A stretch of 64,000 nt of DNA from an uncultured Bacteroidota bacterium (GTDB lineage Bacteria > Bacteroidota > Bacteroidia > Flavobacteriales > Flavobacteriaceae): NCBI GenBank assembly GCA_902595555.1, contig CACJQM010000003.1, positions 186,001 to 250,000 on the forward strand, in the 5' to 3' direction. Positions 45,859 to 54,149 of this stretch are shown here, piece by piece. The first letter of the stretch is position 1; each line of letters begins with the position of its first letter. The notes beneath the pieces were generated by a model that worked only from the letters and a program-made list of their open reading frames with translations, ran no database searches and had not been told where the DNA came from. The translations under genes were made by a program, and so were the position numbers.

Positions 45859-47070
45859 TTAAATCAATGTTAAATACCATATTGAAAAAAATGTTAGAAA
45901 AATTATACCCATAATTGAATAAATTTTCATTGCAAAATTTAGTCTATTTTCCTTAGGCATATACTTACTAGTTACTAGAGTATAATTTAAGATAGCATAT
46001 ATTGGAGCCGTAACAAAGGATAAAATAGTTGCGACTCTAACTAAACTTCCCATTTCAGACATTAAAAAAACAAAAATCAAAAAAGTGCCAACAGATAGTA
46101 ATATTAACCAGAGGGTGTATCCTCCCAATTTTTTGTAACCTAATAAGCTTAGTGATTTACCCATAGCTCTTGGTGAAGCATCAAGACAGGTAAGTGTTGT
46201 ACTAAACATAGTTGTGAATGCAGCAATTGCTATAAGTAAAAACATATTTTCACCTAAACTGGATGTATATAAATTAATAAGTTGACCTGCAAATTCACCA
46301 CCATTATTCGAAAAACTTTCACCAGAATTGTACATAACAAAAGCACCAAGACCAATAAAGCAAATACCTAAAACTACAGTGGTTAGGTAACCAATATTGA
46401 AATCAAATAGAGCAGTTTTATAGTTCATGGTTTTATCTAGTGATATTTTCTCTTTTGTCCATATTGATTGCCATATGGAAACATCTAATGGTGCTGGCAT
46501 CCAGCCCATAAAAGCTGCAAGAAAAATTATTCCTTCAAAATTAGATGGCATAATTTGTTTGATCTCCACAGTTGCATTCGAATTTAGGTTAGCATAGAAT
46601 ACTGCTATAACAGTTGAAATACCGAGGATTAGAATAATTACCTTAATTAAATTATCTAGCAAACGATATTTTCCTATGATTAAAATTAACAAGCAAAAAA
46701 CAATTATAATACCTGACCATAATGTAATGTTAGAGGTTATTCCAAATAGTTCTATTGCAAGGCCTGCAGTTACAATTGTGACTGCTGCTTGTATAGTAAA
46801 AATTGTTACGATAGATAAAGCCAAATATATAATTAAAACATAATTTCCAATTCTTTTATATCCGTCAAGTAATGTTTCACCCGTAGCATGAGCATATTTT
46901 GTTCCAAATAGGAAAAATGGGTATTTAAAAAAATTACAAAGAAGAAGAGCCCAAATAAGACCAAATCCAAATTCTGCACCAGCTTTTGTAGATTGTACAA
47001 GATGCGAAACACCTATGGCTGCTCCTGCAAATAAAAGACCTGGTCCTAATTTTTTTAAATATTCTATCAT
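45859..47070 (-). CDS. Nramp-like transporter with altered metal-site motifs
   Basis: A 403-residue polytopic protein with the Nramp fold: the opening KLGPGLLFAGAAIG and KAGAEFGFGL in helix 1, and about 11 helices. The canonical helix-1 metal motif DPGN is replaced by GVSH (20-23), and the helix-6 MPH motif reads MPA (191-193) in FMGWMPAPLDVS. Substrate specificity therefore cannot be assumed to be Mn/Fe. The stop region is clear, and the start overlaps the sigma-factor stop by 4 bases, so the two genes are translationally coupled. Membership in the wider superfamily is secure; the transported ion is not. Confidence 0.85.
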   Translation of the reverse strand: MIEYLKKLGPGLLFAGAAIGVSHLVQSTKAGAEFGFGLIWALLLCNFFKYPFFLFGTKYAHATGETLLDGYKRIGNYVLIIYLALSIVTIFTIQAAVTIVTAGLAIELFGITSNITLWSGIIIVFCLLILIIGKYRLLDNLIKVIILILGISTVIAVFYANLNSNATVEIKQIMPSNFEGIIFLAAFMGWMPAPLDVSIWQSIWTKEKISLDKTMNYKTALFDFNIGYLTTVVLGICFIGLGAFVMYNSGESFSNNGGEFAGQLINLYTSSLGENMFLLIAIAAFTTMFSTTLTCLDASPRAMGKSLSLLGYKKLGGYTLWLILLSVGTFLIFVFLMSEMGSLVRVATILSFVTAPIYAILNYTLVTSKYMPKENRLNFAMKIYSIMGIIFLTFFSIWYLTLI

Positions 47071-47573
47071 TCTGATTTTAATTTTTCACTTAAAAGTTTT
47101 TTTGCTCTAAAAATTTTAATTTTTATTGTATTAACTGGTTGATTTAATTTTTCTGAAATTTCTTGAATGGATAAATCTTCCAAATATCTAAATTTTATTA
47201 TATCTCTATACATCGGTTTAAGCTCATCAATCTTCACATTTAGATTTTCATAACTCTGTTTATTAATTAGATCTTGTTCAGGATTTAATTCATAAACTAT
47301 ATTTTCTATTTTTTGTGAATTAACTTCCTTAAACAACAGCTTCTTTTTTTTTAAGTAGTCGGAATAATTGTTTTTAGCTATTGAAATTAGCCATGTTTTA
47401 AAATTATATTTTGGATCATACATTTTGATTTTTTCAAATGCTTTAGAAAATGACTTAATAGTAATTTCCTCTGAAATGTATTTGTTGGAAGTTTTCTTTA
47501 GAAGATAATTATAAACATAATCCCAATTGGAATTTAATAAATTGTCAAATGATGGCAATTCTTTTTTTGACAT
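47067..47573 (-). CDS. ECF-type RNA polymerase sigma factor
   Basis: A 168-residue sigma-70 family protein with region 2 (SFDNLLNSNWDYVYNYLLKK, then FKTWLISIAKNNYSDYLKKKK) and region 4 (FRYLEDLSIQEISEKLNQPV, then VNTIKIKIFRAKKLL). It has no region 1 or 3, as expected of ECF sigma factors. No anti-sigma gene adjoins; instead it overlaps the Nramp-like transporter by 4 bases and follows a small membrane protein by 17 bases. A link to metal or envelope stress is inferred from this context only. Confidence 0.92.
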   Translation of the reverse strand: MSKKELPSFDNLLNSNWDYVYNYLLKKTSNKYISEEITIKSFSKAFEKIKMYDPKYNFKTWLISIAKNNYSDYLKKKKLLFKEVNSQKIENIVYELNPEQDLINKQSYENLNVKIDELKPMYRDIIKFRYLEDLSIQEISEKLNQPVNTIKIKIFRAKKLLSEKLKSE

Positions 47574-47590
47574 TAATAAATAAAATTCAA

Positions 47591-47800
47591 TTAATTGAAA
47601 TTCATTGTTGGCTTTTTGCAGTCATTTTCTTCGGGAAGTTTTCCACAAATTCCACATGGTTTATCACTATCCTTATTAAGAAAAGGATTGTTACTTGCAC
47701 AAGTACCAGAAAATTTACCATCTTTTTTAAAGATTATTTTAACAGATATTCCAGCAAATGCTAGGGCTAGTAACAATATAGTTATTATATAGATTTCCAT
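47591..47800 (-). CDS. Small membrane protein with cysteine-rich tail
   Basis: 69 residues: an N-terminal helix (about 2-22, IYIITILLLALAFAGISV), a basic patch (KIIFKKDGKF) and a tail with CASNNP and KPCGICGKLPEENDC, in which Cys residues could bind metal. Small proteins of this shape recur next to murB or sigma-factor genes in Flavobacteriia. It lies between murB (1 base away) and the sigma factor (17 bases), all on one strand, so it is expressed with them. The ORF on the opposite strand is a shadow. The function is unknown. Confidence 0.75.
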   Translation of the reverse strand: MEIYIITILLLALAFAGISVKIIFKKDGKFSGTCASNNPFLNKDSDKPCGICGKLPEENDCKKPTMNFN

Positions 47801-47801
47801 A

Positions 47802-48806
47802 TCAAATAATATTCACCTCTTCTTCAAGCAAGATATCAAATTTTTCTCTAACAGTTTCTTTAATTTTTTGAGAAAAAGCATATATATCAATTCCTTTTGC
47901 ATCTCCTAAATTTATAATAACTAATGCCTGTTTTTCATAAACTGAAACTTTTTTCTGTTTTATATCCTTAAAACCACATTTTTCAATCAACCACCCAGCA
48001 GGTATTTTATAATTTGATTTTCCAATATTATAGCTAATGATGTCTGGATATAAAGATTTAATTTTTTTTAATTTGAATTTATCAATTATTGGATTCTTAA
48101 AAAAACTACCTGCATTGCCGATTTTTTCATAATCAGGAAGTTTTTCTTTTCTAATATTGCTAACAGATTGAGCTATCCTCTTTATTGTTGGATTTTTTAT
48201 TCCGTTTTCCTCTAAATCATTTTTTAAGGAATAATATTCGGAGTTTATTTTGTGGTTTTTTTTCGTTAGCCTAAGTGTAACATTAGTAATAATAAATTTA
48301 TTTTTTAAATCTTCTTTGAAAATTGAACTCCGGTATGAAAAATTGCATTCTTCATTTTTAAATATTTTTAATGAACAATTGTCTCTGAAAACACCTCTAC
48401 AATTTTCTATTACTTCACTGATTTCTTTACCATAGGCTCCAATATTTTGAATTGGAGCACTTCCAACATTACCTGGAATTGATACCAAATTTTCTATACC
48501 ACCAAAATCATTTTCAATACACCACCATACAAGTTCATTCCAGTTTTCTCCGGCACCAACTGAAATTAAAACCTCATTATCATCCTCATTTATTATTTCA
48601 ATTCCCTTGATATCAATTTTAAGTACAGGGTAATCAACATCTTTTTTAAATAATATATTGGTACCTCCACCAAGAATTAATAAACTTTTACTTTTATTTT
48701 TTTCAAGAAATTCTACAATCTCCTTTTCAGATTCAACACTTACAAAATCTTTAGCATAAGCATCTACGCCAAATGAGTTGTACGGCCTTAAGGAGATTTT
48801 TTTCAA
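47802..48806 (-). CDS. murB: UDP-N-acetylenolpyruvoylglucosamine reductase
   Basis: A 334-residue FAD enzyme making UDP-MurNAc for peptidoglycan. Visible elements are SFGVDAYAKDFVSV at the start, ILGGGTNILF, VSIPGNVGSAPIQNIGAYG, and the catalytic region IGNAGSFFKNPI, then IPAGWLIEKCGFKD. This is the longer type I form with the C-terminal lobe. Upstream, the DUF1573 gene ends 17 bases away on the same strand; downstream follow a small membrane protein and a sigma factor. Confidence 0.95.
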   Translation of the reverse strand: MKKISLRPYNSFGVDAYAKDFVSVESEKEIVEFLEKNKSKSLLILGGGTNILFKKDVDYPVLKIDIKGIEIINEDDNEVLISVGAGENWNELVWWCIENDFGGIENLVSIPGNVGSAPIQNIGAYGKEISEVIENCRGVFRDNCSLKIFKNEECNFSYRSSIFKEDLKNKFIITNVTLRLTKKNHKINSEYYSLKNDLEENGIKNPTIKRIAQSVSNIRKEKLPDYEKIGNAGSFFKNPIIDKFKLKKIKSLYPDIISYNIGKSNYKIPAGWLIEKCGFKDIKQKKVSVYEKQALVIINLGDAKGIDIYAFSQKIKETVREKFDILLEEEVNII

Positions 48807-48823
48807 ATGCGTTATTGCAGAAT

Positions 48824-49237
48824 TTAAATATTATTTTTTTCTTCGTCCTCTTCCTCGTCTTCTTCCTCAAGGACCTCACCTTTTATCCTAAGTACAATTG
48901 ATGAGTTTTTAGAATTTGAAACAACAGAGATTGCTTTCATAAAAATACCAACTCTTTTGGTGTCGTATTCAACTTCAATTTCGCCAGAATCACCAGGTTC
49001 GATTGGTTTTTCAGGTTTTTTAGGTATGGTACAACCACATGAGGATGAAATTCTTTTAAATATAAGTGGAGCAGTTCCAACATTTTTAAATTTAAAAACT
49101 CTTTTACCATCAGATTCAAATTCAACCTCACCATAATCTATAGTTGTAACTTCAAACTTAATTTCTGCTTGTTTTTCTTGAGAAAAAATAAAAAAAGAGA
49201 TGAATAATGTTATAAATGTGAGAGCTGAATTTTTCAT
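48824..49237 (-). CDS. DUF1573 exported protein with acidic tail
   Basis: 137 residues with a signal peptide (about 1-20). One DUF1573 domain, an Ig-like immunoglobulin sandwich, is marked by TTIDYGEVEFESDGKRVFKF, then ISSSCGCTIPKKP and IEVEYDTKRVG. The SCGC pair is the family hallmark. The C-terminus is a run of acidic residues (EEDEEEDEEKNN) not needed for the domain, which could bind cations. The family is common in Bacteroidota; function unknown. It heads the murB gene group. Confidence 0.88.
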   Translation of the reverse strand: MKNSALTFITLFISFFIFSQEKQAEIKFEVTTIDYGEVEFESDGKRVFKFKNVGTAPLIFKRISSSCGCTIPKKPEKPIEPGDSGEIEVEYDTKRVGIFMKAISVVSNSKNSSIVLRIKGEVLEEEDEEEDEEKNNI

Positions 49238-49318
49238 TTTTAATAATTTATTTAAAAATAATTCTTTTAAATCCTTTTACAAAAATTATTTTCCCTTTTA
49301 AATCTTTAACTAGTTGGT

Positions 49319-49326
49319 TACTTTTG
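49319..49326 (+). promoter_or_regulatory. Candidate -7 element of valS
   Basis: TACTTTTG matches TAnnTTTG and lies 14 bases before the valS ATG, again implying a very short leader. No -33 TTG with 17-23 base spacing was found. Confidence 0.4.
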
Positions 49327-49340
49327 TATAAATTAATGAA

Positions 49341-51953
49341 ATGGGAATTGAAAAAGTTTACAATGCTAGACAAGTAGAGGCTGAATGGTTGGAAAGATGG
49401 GGCGAAAAAGACTTGTTCAAGTCGGTTCCTGATCACAGAACACCTTACACAATAGTTATTCCTCCACCAAATGTCACAGGAATTTTACACATGGGTCACA
49501 TGCTCAACAATACGATTCAAGATATTCTTATAAGAAGGGCAAGACTAAGGGATTTTAATGTTTGTTGGGTGCCAGGCACAGATCATGCATCAATTGCCAC
49601 AGAAGCAAAAGTTGTAAAAATGCTAAGAGATCAAGGAATTACTAAGAGTGATATAAGCAGAGAAAAATTTTTAGATCATGCTTGGGAATGGACAAATAAA
49701 CACGGAGGCTTAATACTAAATCAGTTGAAAAGAATTGGGTGCTCCTGTGATTGGACTAGAACTAAATTTACTTTAGACGAAGACTTATCAGATTCTGTCA
49801 TTGATACATTTATTAGACTATTTGATGAGGGATATCTTTATCGTGACAAAAAAATTGTTAACTGGGATCCAGAGGCAAAAACAACTCTATCAAATGAAGA
49901 GGTAATTTACAAGGAGGAAGAGACTGAACTTTATTATTTAAAATACAAAATAGTAGGTTCAAATGATTATTTGTCAATTGCAACAACTAGGCCTGAGACT
50001 ATTTTTGGGGATACAGCTGTAGCTGTAAATCCGAATGATAAAAGATATAAAAAGTTAAAAAATAAGAAACTAATAGTTCCGATAGTAAATCGTGAAATTC
50101 CAATTGTTTTTGATGATTCAGTTGAAATTGATTTTGGAACAGGATGTTTAAAAGTTACACCGGCCCATAGTGAAAAGGATTTTTTAATTGGAAAAAAACA
50201 CAATCTAGAAATAATTGATGTTTTTAATGATGATGCTAGCTTAAATGAACATGCCATGGACTTCGCAGGTAAAGACAGATTTAAAGTTAAAAAGGAAATT
50301 ATTGAGAAATTAAATGATGAAGGTTTAATATCTAAAATCGAGAATTATAATCATAATATAGCTCTTTCCGAAAGAACTAGTTGTGTTGTAGAGCCAAAGT
50401 TATCATTACAATGGTTTGTTAAGATGAAAGAATTAGCTAAACCTGCACTTGATGCAGTATTGTCTGGTGAAGTTAAATTTCATCCAAAAAAATATATTAA
50501 TGTTTATCGCAATTGGATGGAAAATATAAGGGATTGGAATATTTCAAGGCAGCTTTATTGGGGACACAGAATACCTGTTTTTTATCTAAAGACAGATAAC
50601 TCAAAATTTGTTGTAGCTAAAAATATTAAAGAAGCATTAAAAAAGTTTAAATCAAAATTTGACAACCATGATATCACTATAAAAGATCTTATTCAAGATG
50701 ATGACGTTTTAGATACATGGTTTTCATCATGGCTATGGCCCATAAGCGTTTTTGATGGTGTTAGAGAACCTGAAAATGAAGATATTAATTATTACTATCC
50801 AACATCTGACATAGTTACTGGCCCTGATATTTTATTCTTTTGGATAGCTAGAATGATAATTAGTGGATATTATTTTAGAGGTAAAAAACCATTTAACAAT
50901 GTATATTTTACAGGTCTTGTTAGGGATGAAAAAGGAAGAAAAATGTCAAAGCAGTTGGGTAATTCACCTGATCCAATTGAACTTATTGAAAATTATGGTG
51001 CTGATGGTGTAAGAATTGGTTTATTATTTTCTGCACCTGCAGGAAATGACTTATTGTTTGATACAAAACTGTGTGAACAAGGGAAAAATTTTTCAAACAA
51101 AATATGGAATGCATTTAGGTTAATTAATGGTTTTGAAACTTCTAATGAAAAAGACCAGGAATTACATGAAATAGCAGCAATAAAATGGTTTAACGAGGAG
51201 CTAAATTTAAAAATTAATGCCATAAATAATGCCTTTGATAAGTTTAAAATTTCAGAGGCCCTGATGATTACTTACAAATTGGTCTGGGATGACTTTTGTT
51301 CAACTTTTTTGGAAATAGTAAAACCAAAGTTTGGAGAAAAAATATCTCAAAAAACAATCACGGAAATTAACTTATTATTTAATAAAATTTTATCCATTTT
51401 ACATCCATTTATGCCTTTTATATCATCTGAGATTCAAAGTAAGTTTATTCATAAAGATCAAAATTTAGAGTGGCCAAAAAGTCGTAATGCTGATAATAAA
51501 ATCATTGGAAACTTTGAACACGTTAATGAATTGATAACTAAGGTTAGAAATTTTAAGAAAACTAATAGTATAGGCTTTAAAGACTCTATCAAGATATATT
51601 ATCAAAATAAAATTTTAGATGGTCAACTAAAAAGTGTTTTGGAAAAACTAACTAATTGTGAATTAATTCAATCCAAAAAAAATGAATCCTCAAAAATGAA
51701 TTCTATATTGGTAGGAAAACATAATTATTTTATAGAATCAGACAAAAAGCTAAGTGAAGCTGATATTTTAAAAGTTAAAGAAGATTTAGATTATAATATT
51801 GGATTTAAAAATATTTTAGAAAAAAAATTGTCAAATAAAAAATTTGTAGATAATGCACCCAATCAAGTTATAGAAAATGAAAAGAAAAAACTTGATGATA
51901 TAAACTCCAAGATATCTAGCTTGGAAAACAAACTAAATAGTTTAAGTAATTAA
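49341..51953 (+). CDS. valS: Valyl-tRNA synthetase
   Basis: An 870-residue class I synthetase. The HIGH motif appears as HMGH at 50-53 (PNVTGILHMGHML) and the KMSKS motif as KMSKQ near residue 535 (GRKMSKQLGNSPDP). The editing domain lies between (TTRPETIFGDTAVAVNP). The C-terminus is the usual Val-specific coiled coil (KKLDDINSKISSLENKLNSL). I used ATG at 49341; an ATG five bases upstream is out of frame. It shares a TTAA stop tetranucleotide with the convergent psd gene. A valine tRNA lies at 36.1 kb. Confidence 0.97.
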   Translation: MGIEKVYNARQVEAEWLERWGEKDLFKSVPDHRTPYTIVIPPPNVTGILHMGHMLNNTIQDILIRRARLRDFNVCWVPGTDHASIATEAKVVKMLRDQGITKSDISREKFLDHAWEWTNKHGGLILNQLKRIGCSCDWTRTKFTLDEDLSDSVIDTFIRLFDEGYLYRDKKIVNWDPEAKTTLSNEEVIYKEEETELYYLKYKIVGSNDYLSIATTRPETIFGDTAVAVNPNDKRYKKLKNKKLIVPIVNREIPIVFDDSVEIDFGTGCLKVTPAHSEKDFLIGKKHNLEIIDVFNDDASLNEHAMDFAGKDRFKVKKEIIEKLNDEGLISKIENYNHNIALSERTSCVVEPKLSLQWFVKMKELAKPALDAVLSGEVKFHPKKYINVYRNWMENIRDWNISRQLYWGHRIPVFYLKTDNSKFVVAKNIKEALKKFKSKFDNHDITIKDLIQDDDVLDTWFSSWLWPISVFDGVREPENEDINYYYPTSDIVTGPDILFFWIARMIISGYYFRGKKPFNNVYFTGLVRDEKGRKMSKQLGNSPDPIELIENYGADGVRIGLLFSAPAGNDLLFDTKLCEQGKNFSNKIWNAFRLINGFETSNEKDQELHEIAAIKWFNEELNLKINAINNAFDKFKISEALMITYKLVWDDFCSTFLEIVKPKFGEKISQKTITEINLLFNKILSILHPFMPFISSEIQSKFIHKDQNLEWPKSRNADNKIIGNFEHVNELITKVRNFKKTNSIGFKDSIKIYYQNKILDGQLKSVLEKLTNCELIQSKKNESSKMNSILVGKHNYFIESDKKLSEADILKVKEDLDYNIGFKNILEKKLSNKKFVDNAPNQVIENEKKKLDDINSKISSLENKLNSLSN

Positions 51954-52600
51954 AATTCGGAAATTATATCCTCGCCACCTCTAACATGCTGATTGATTTC
52001 AATATTCAAAATTGAATCAACAGGTAGGAATAGGTCTACTCGCGAACCAAACTTAATGAAACCCGCATCTTTACCTTGTGTAACATTTTCACCAACTTCG
52101 GCATAGTTTACAATACGTCTAGCCAATGCACCTGCTATTTGTCTGTAAAGAATTTTTCCAACAACTTTATTCTCTAATACAATTGTTGTTCTTTCATTTT
52201 TTTCTGATGATTTTGGATGCCATGCTACCAAATATTCTCCTGGGTGATATTTACTAAATTTGACTTTACCTGATATTGGATATCTAGTAACATGAACATT
52301 AAATGGTGACATAAAAATAGAAACTTGGAGTCTCTCATCCTTAAAGTATTCCTTTTCATAAACTTTTTCAATATTAACCACTTTTCCATCTACGGGAGAA
52401 ATTATATGTTTCTCATTAATAATTGTATTGCGAACAGGGTTTCTAAAAAACTGTAGGATTAATAGAAGAATTAATATTGAGACTGATTGAAGTATTAATT
52501 TAATTAAGCCATCATCAAGGATATACTCAAGAAGTAATATATCAGCTATAACAGCAAATAAAAAAATTAAAATTATAGTATGACCTTCTTTGTGAAACAT
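51950..52600 (-). CDS. psd: Phosphatidylserine decarboxylase proenzyme
   Basis: A 216-residue short-form Psd that makes phosphatidylethanolamine. Two N-terminal membrane segments (about 8-27 and 33-52) are followed by SPVDGKVVNIEKV, FMSPFNVHVTRYPISG and the self-cleavage site Gly185-Ser186 in IKFGSRVDLFLP, where the serine becomes the pyruvoyl group. It starts 3 bases after cdsA, so CDP-diacylglycerol synthesis and PE formation are coexpressed; a phosphatidylserine synthase gene is not in the window. Stop codon shared with valS (TTAA). Confidence 0.93.
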   Translation of the reverse strand: MFHKEGHTIILIFLFAVIADILLLEYILDDGLIKLILQSVSILILLLILQFFRNPVRNTIINEKHIISPVDGKVVNIEKVYEKEYFKDERLQVSIFMSPFNVHVTRYPISGKVKFSKYHPGEYLVAWHPKSSEKNERTTIVLENKVVGKILYRQIAGALARRIVNYAEVGENVTQGKDAGFIKFGSRVDLFLPVDSILNIEINQHVRGGEDIISEF

Positions 52601-52603
52601 TTG

Positions 52604-53482
52604 CTATAAAAACTGGAAGATAAAATATAGAATTGGAAATGAAAAAATTATACTATCTAATCTATCATATATACCTCCATGACCAGGAAGTAATTTTCCA
52701 AAATCTTTGATTTTTAATTCACGTTTGATTTTGGATTGTACTAAATCCCCCAGAATTGCAAAAAAACATGTTAAAATACAAAGTATTACTATCAATATTG
52801 TACCAAAATCGCTTATGTATGATGAAATTAAAAATCCATATAAAATTGAAAAAATCATTGAAGCTACTGCGCCTTCAACAGTTTTTTTTGGAGATAGGGA
52901 TTCAAATAGTTTTGTTTTTCCATAATTAACACCAATTAAATATCCTACGCTATCTATTCCCCATATCAAAAATAAATATGCTAAAATTACTTTTTTAATA
53001 TCAATAAAATCGAAAGACATAATCGAATAAATTATTACCAGGAATGAAAAAATAACTCCAAATAATGGCCATGCTTTACTTATTTTCTTGTACTTAAAGA
53101 GTTTTTTATTAAGAAATAGACAATAAAGATGAATAATAGATAATAATATAGTTACAAAAAGAAAAAGAAAGATTAAGGGTCCAATATCTTCAATTGATAT
53201 TTCACTACTCATAATTGGTAATAATCCAAAAGTAATGCTTAAAAATAATGGAAGAAATTCTGTATTCATAAAAAGTCCCGGAGCAAGCCCATATCTAGAA
53301 CCATATTTAATAAACTCGAAATGCCCCTCATCTTTTCTTAAAACTTTTCCATATTCAATAATTATAATAACACAGAATAATATCAATAGTATGATAAACG
53401 ATTTGAAACCATAGTAAATCGATCCAAGAATGGCCAATACATAAAAAATTGATGAAATAATTCTGGGAAATAAGTCTTTCAT
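52604..53482 (-). CDS. cdsA: Phosphatidate cytidylyltransferase
   Basis: A 292-residue polytopic membrane enzyme that makes CDP-diacylglycerol from phosphatidate and CTP. Many hydrophobic helices are present, plus the family signature near the C-terminus: [20 protein letters not shown] and the adjoining [10 protein letters not shown] conserved [12 protein letters not shown] segment also fits. Its ATG shares one base with the stop of the LUD gene (TAATG), so the two are translationally coupled, and psd follows after 3 bases. Confidence 0.94.
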   Translation of the reverse strand: MKDLFPRIISSIFYVLAILGSIYYGFKSFIILLILFCVIIIIEYGKVLRKDEGHFEFIKYGSRYGLAPGLFMNTEFLPLFLSITFGLLPIMSSEISIEDIGPLIFLFLFVTILLSIIHLYCLFLNKKLFKYKKISKAWPLFGVIFSFLVIIYSIMSFDFIDIKKVILAYLFLIWGIDSVGYLIGVNYGKTKLFESLSPKKTVEGAVASMIFSILYGFLISSYISDFGTILIVILCILTCFFAILGDLVQSKIKRELKIKDFGKLLPGHGGIYDRLDSIIFSFPILYFIFQFL

Positions 53483-54099
53483 TACAAATCTTCCAGTAGA
53501 ATCAAATATAAATTTTTAGCACTAGATCCATAGGTTAGAAAATTTAGATCCTCACCATCTCCTTTATTAAAGTTTTTGATGGATGTTATGTTTGAGGGTA
53601 AGTTATTTGAGTATTTTATTCTTATACCCTCAAGTCCTTTACTTAAAGTTTCTGATAATTGACTTGTTCTAGCCATAACAATTATATTGTTTGGTAAATC
53701 ATTTGACTTATATGACTGAATTTGTTTCGCACTAACTAGTATACTACCATCCTTCGCAACAAGAAATTCACAATCAGTAATGAACAAATTAGAGTTCAGG
53801 TTAGATTTGTTAAATTTTAGTTGATTATTGGGTATAAAATTATTTGTAAAGCCATCGTTGAAACACAAAATACTTTTTTCGGCCCAATCGTTTTCCTCAA
53901 TAATTTTGTTAAAATAGTCTTCACATTCAGATGAATCCGTAGCATACAAAAATTTGCCTCCATTTGAGCTAAAATTTAATGTGAATTTATCCTCTACTAA
54001 CTCATCTTTCTTTGGGAGGTACTTGTATTCATCTTCACTTAAATCCTTTTCTTGATTAGATTTTTTGGAACCAAAAAATGATTGAAAAATTTTCTTCAA
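53482..54099 (-). CDS. LUD-domain protein (LutC-like fold), stand-alone
   Basis: 205 residues. A charged N-terminal tail ([12 protein letters not shown]) precedes a domain recalling LUD/Lut[23 protein letters not shown] in the centre and [21 protein letters not shown] after it. In lactate-utilisation operons LutC works with LutA and LutB, but neither is present here. The gene sits between ftsH and cdsA, a placement I believe recurs in Flavobacteriia, so a role in membrane homeostasis is more likely than lactate oxidation; that is inference. Coupled to cdsA by a one-base overlap. Confidence 0.8.
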   Translation of the reverse strand: MKKIFQSFFGSKKSNQEKDLSEDEYKYLPKKDELVEDKFTLNFSSNGGKFLYATDSSECEDYFNKIIEENDWAEKSILCFNDGFTNNFIPNNQLKFNKSNLNSNLFITDCEFLVAKDGSILVSAKQIQSYKSNDLPNNIIVMARTSQLSETLSKGLEGIRIKYSNNLPSNITSIKNFNKGDGEDLNFLTYGSSAKNLYLILLEDL

Positions 54100-54108
54100 T
54101 TGTGTTAT

Positions 54109-54126
54109 TTACTATAAAGATAGTAA
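54109..54126. repeat. Perfect inverted repeat between ftsH and LUD gene
   Basis: TTACTAT (54109-54115) and ATAGTAA (54120-54126) form a 7-bp perfect stem with a 4-base loop in the 50-base gap between ftsH and the LUD gene. No T-run follows on the transcribed strand, so it is not an intrinsic terminator; it could be an RNA-processing or operator site, or chance. Confidence 0.35.
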
Positions 54127-54149
54127 TTAAAGAAAGTTATTGAAAAAAG

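Noticed and set aside
47595..47792. Plus-strand ORFs opposite the 69-residue protein
   Set aside because: The minus-strand frame has a clear helix, a cysteine tail and operon spacing; the plus-strand frames are shadows.
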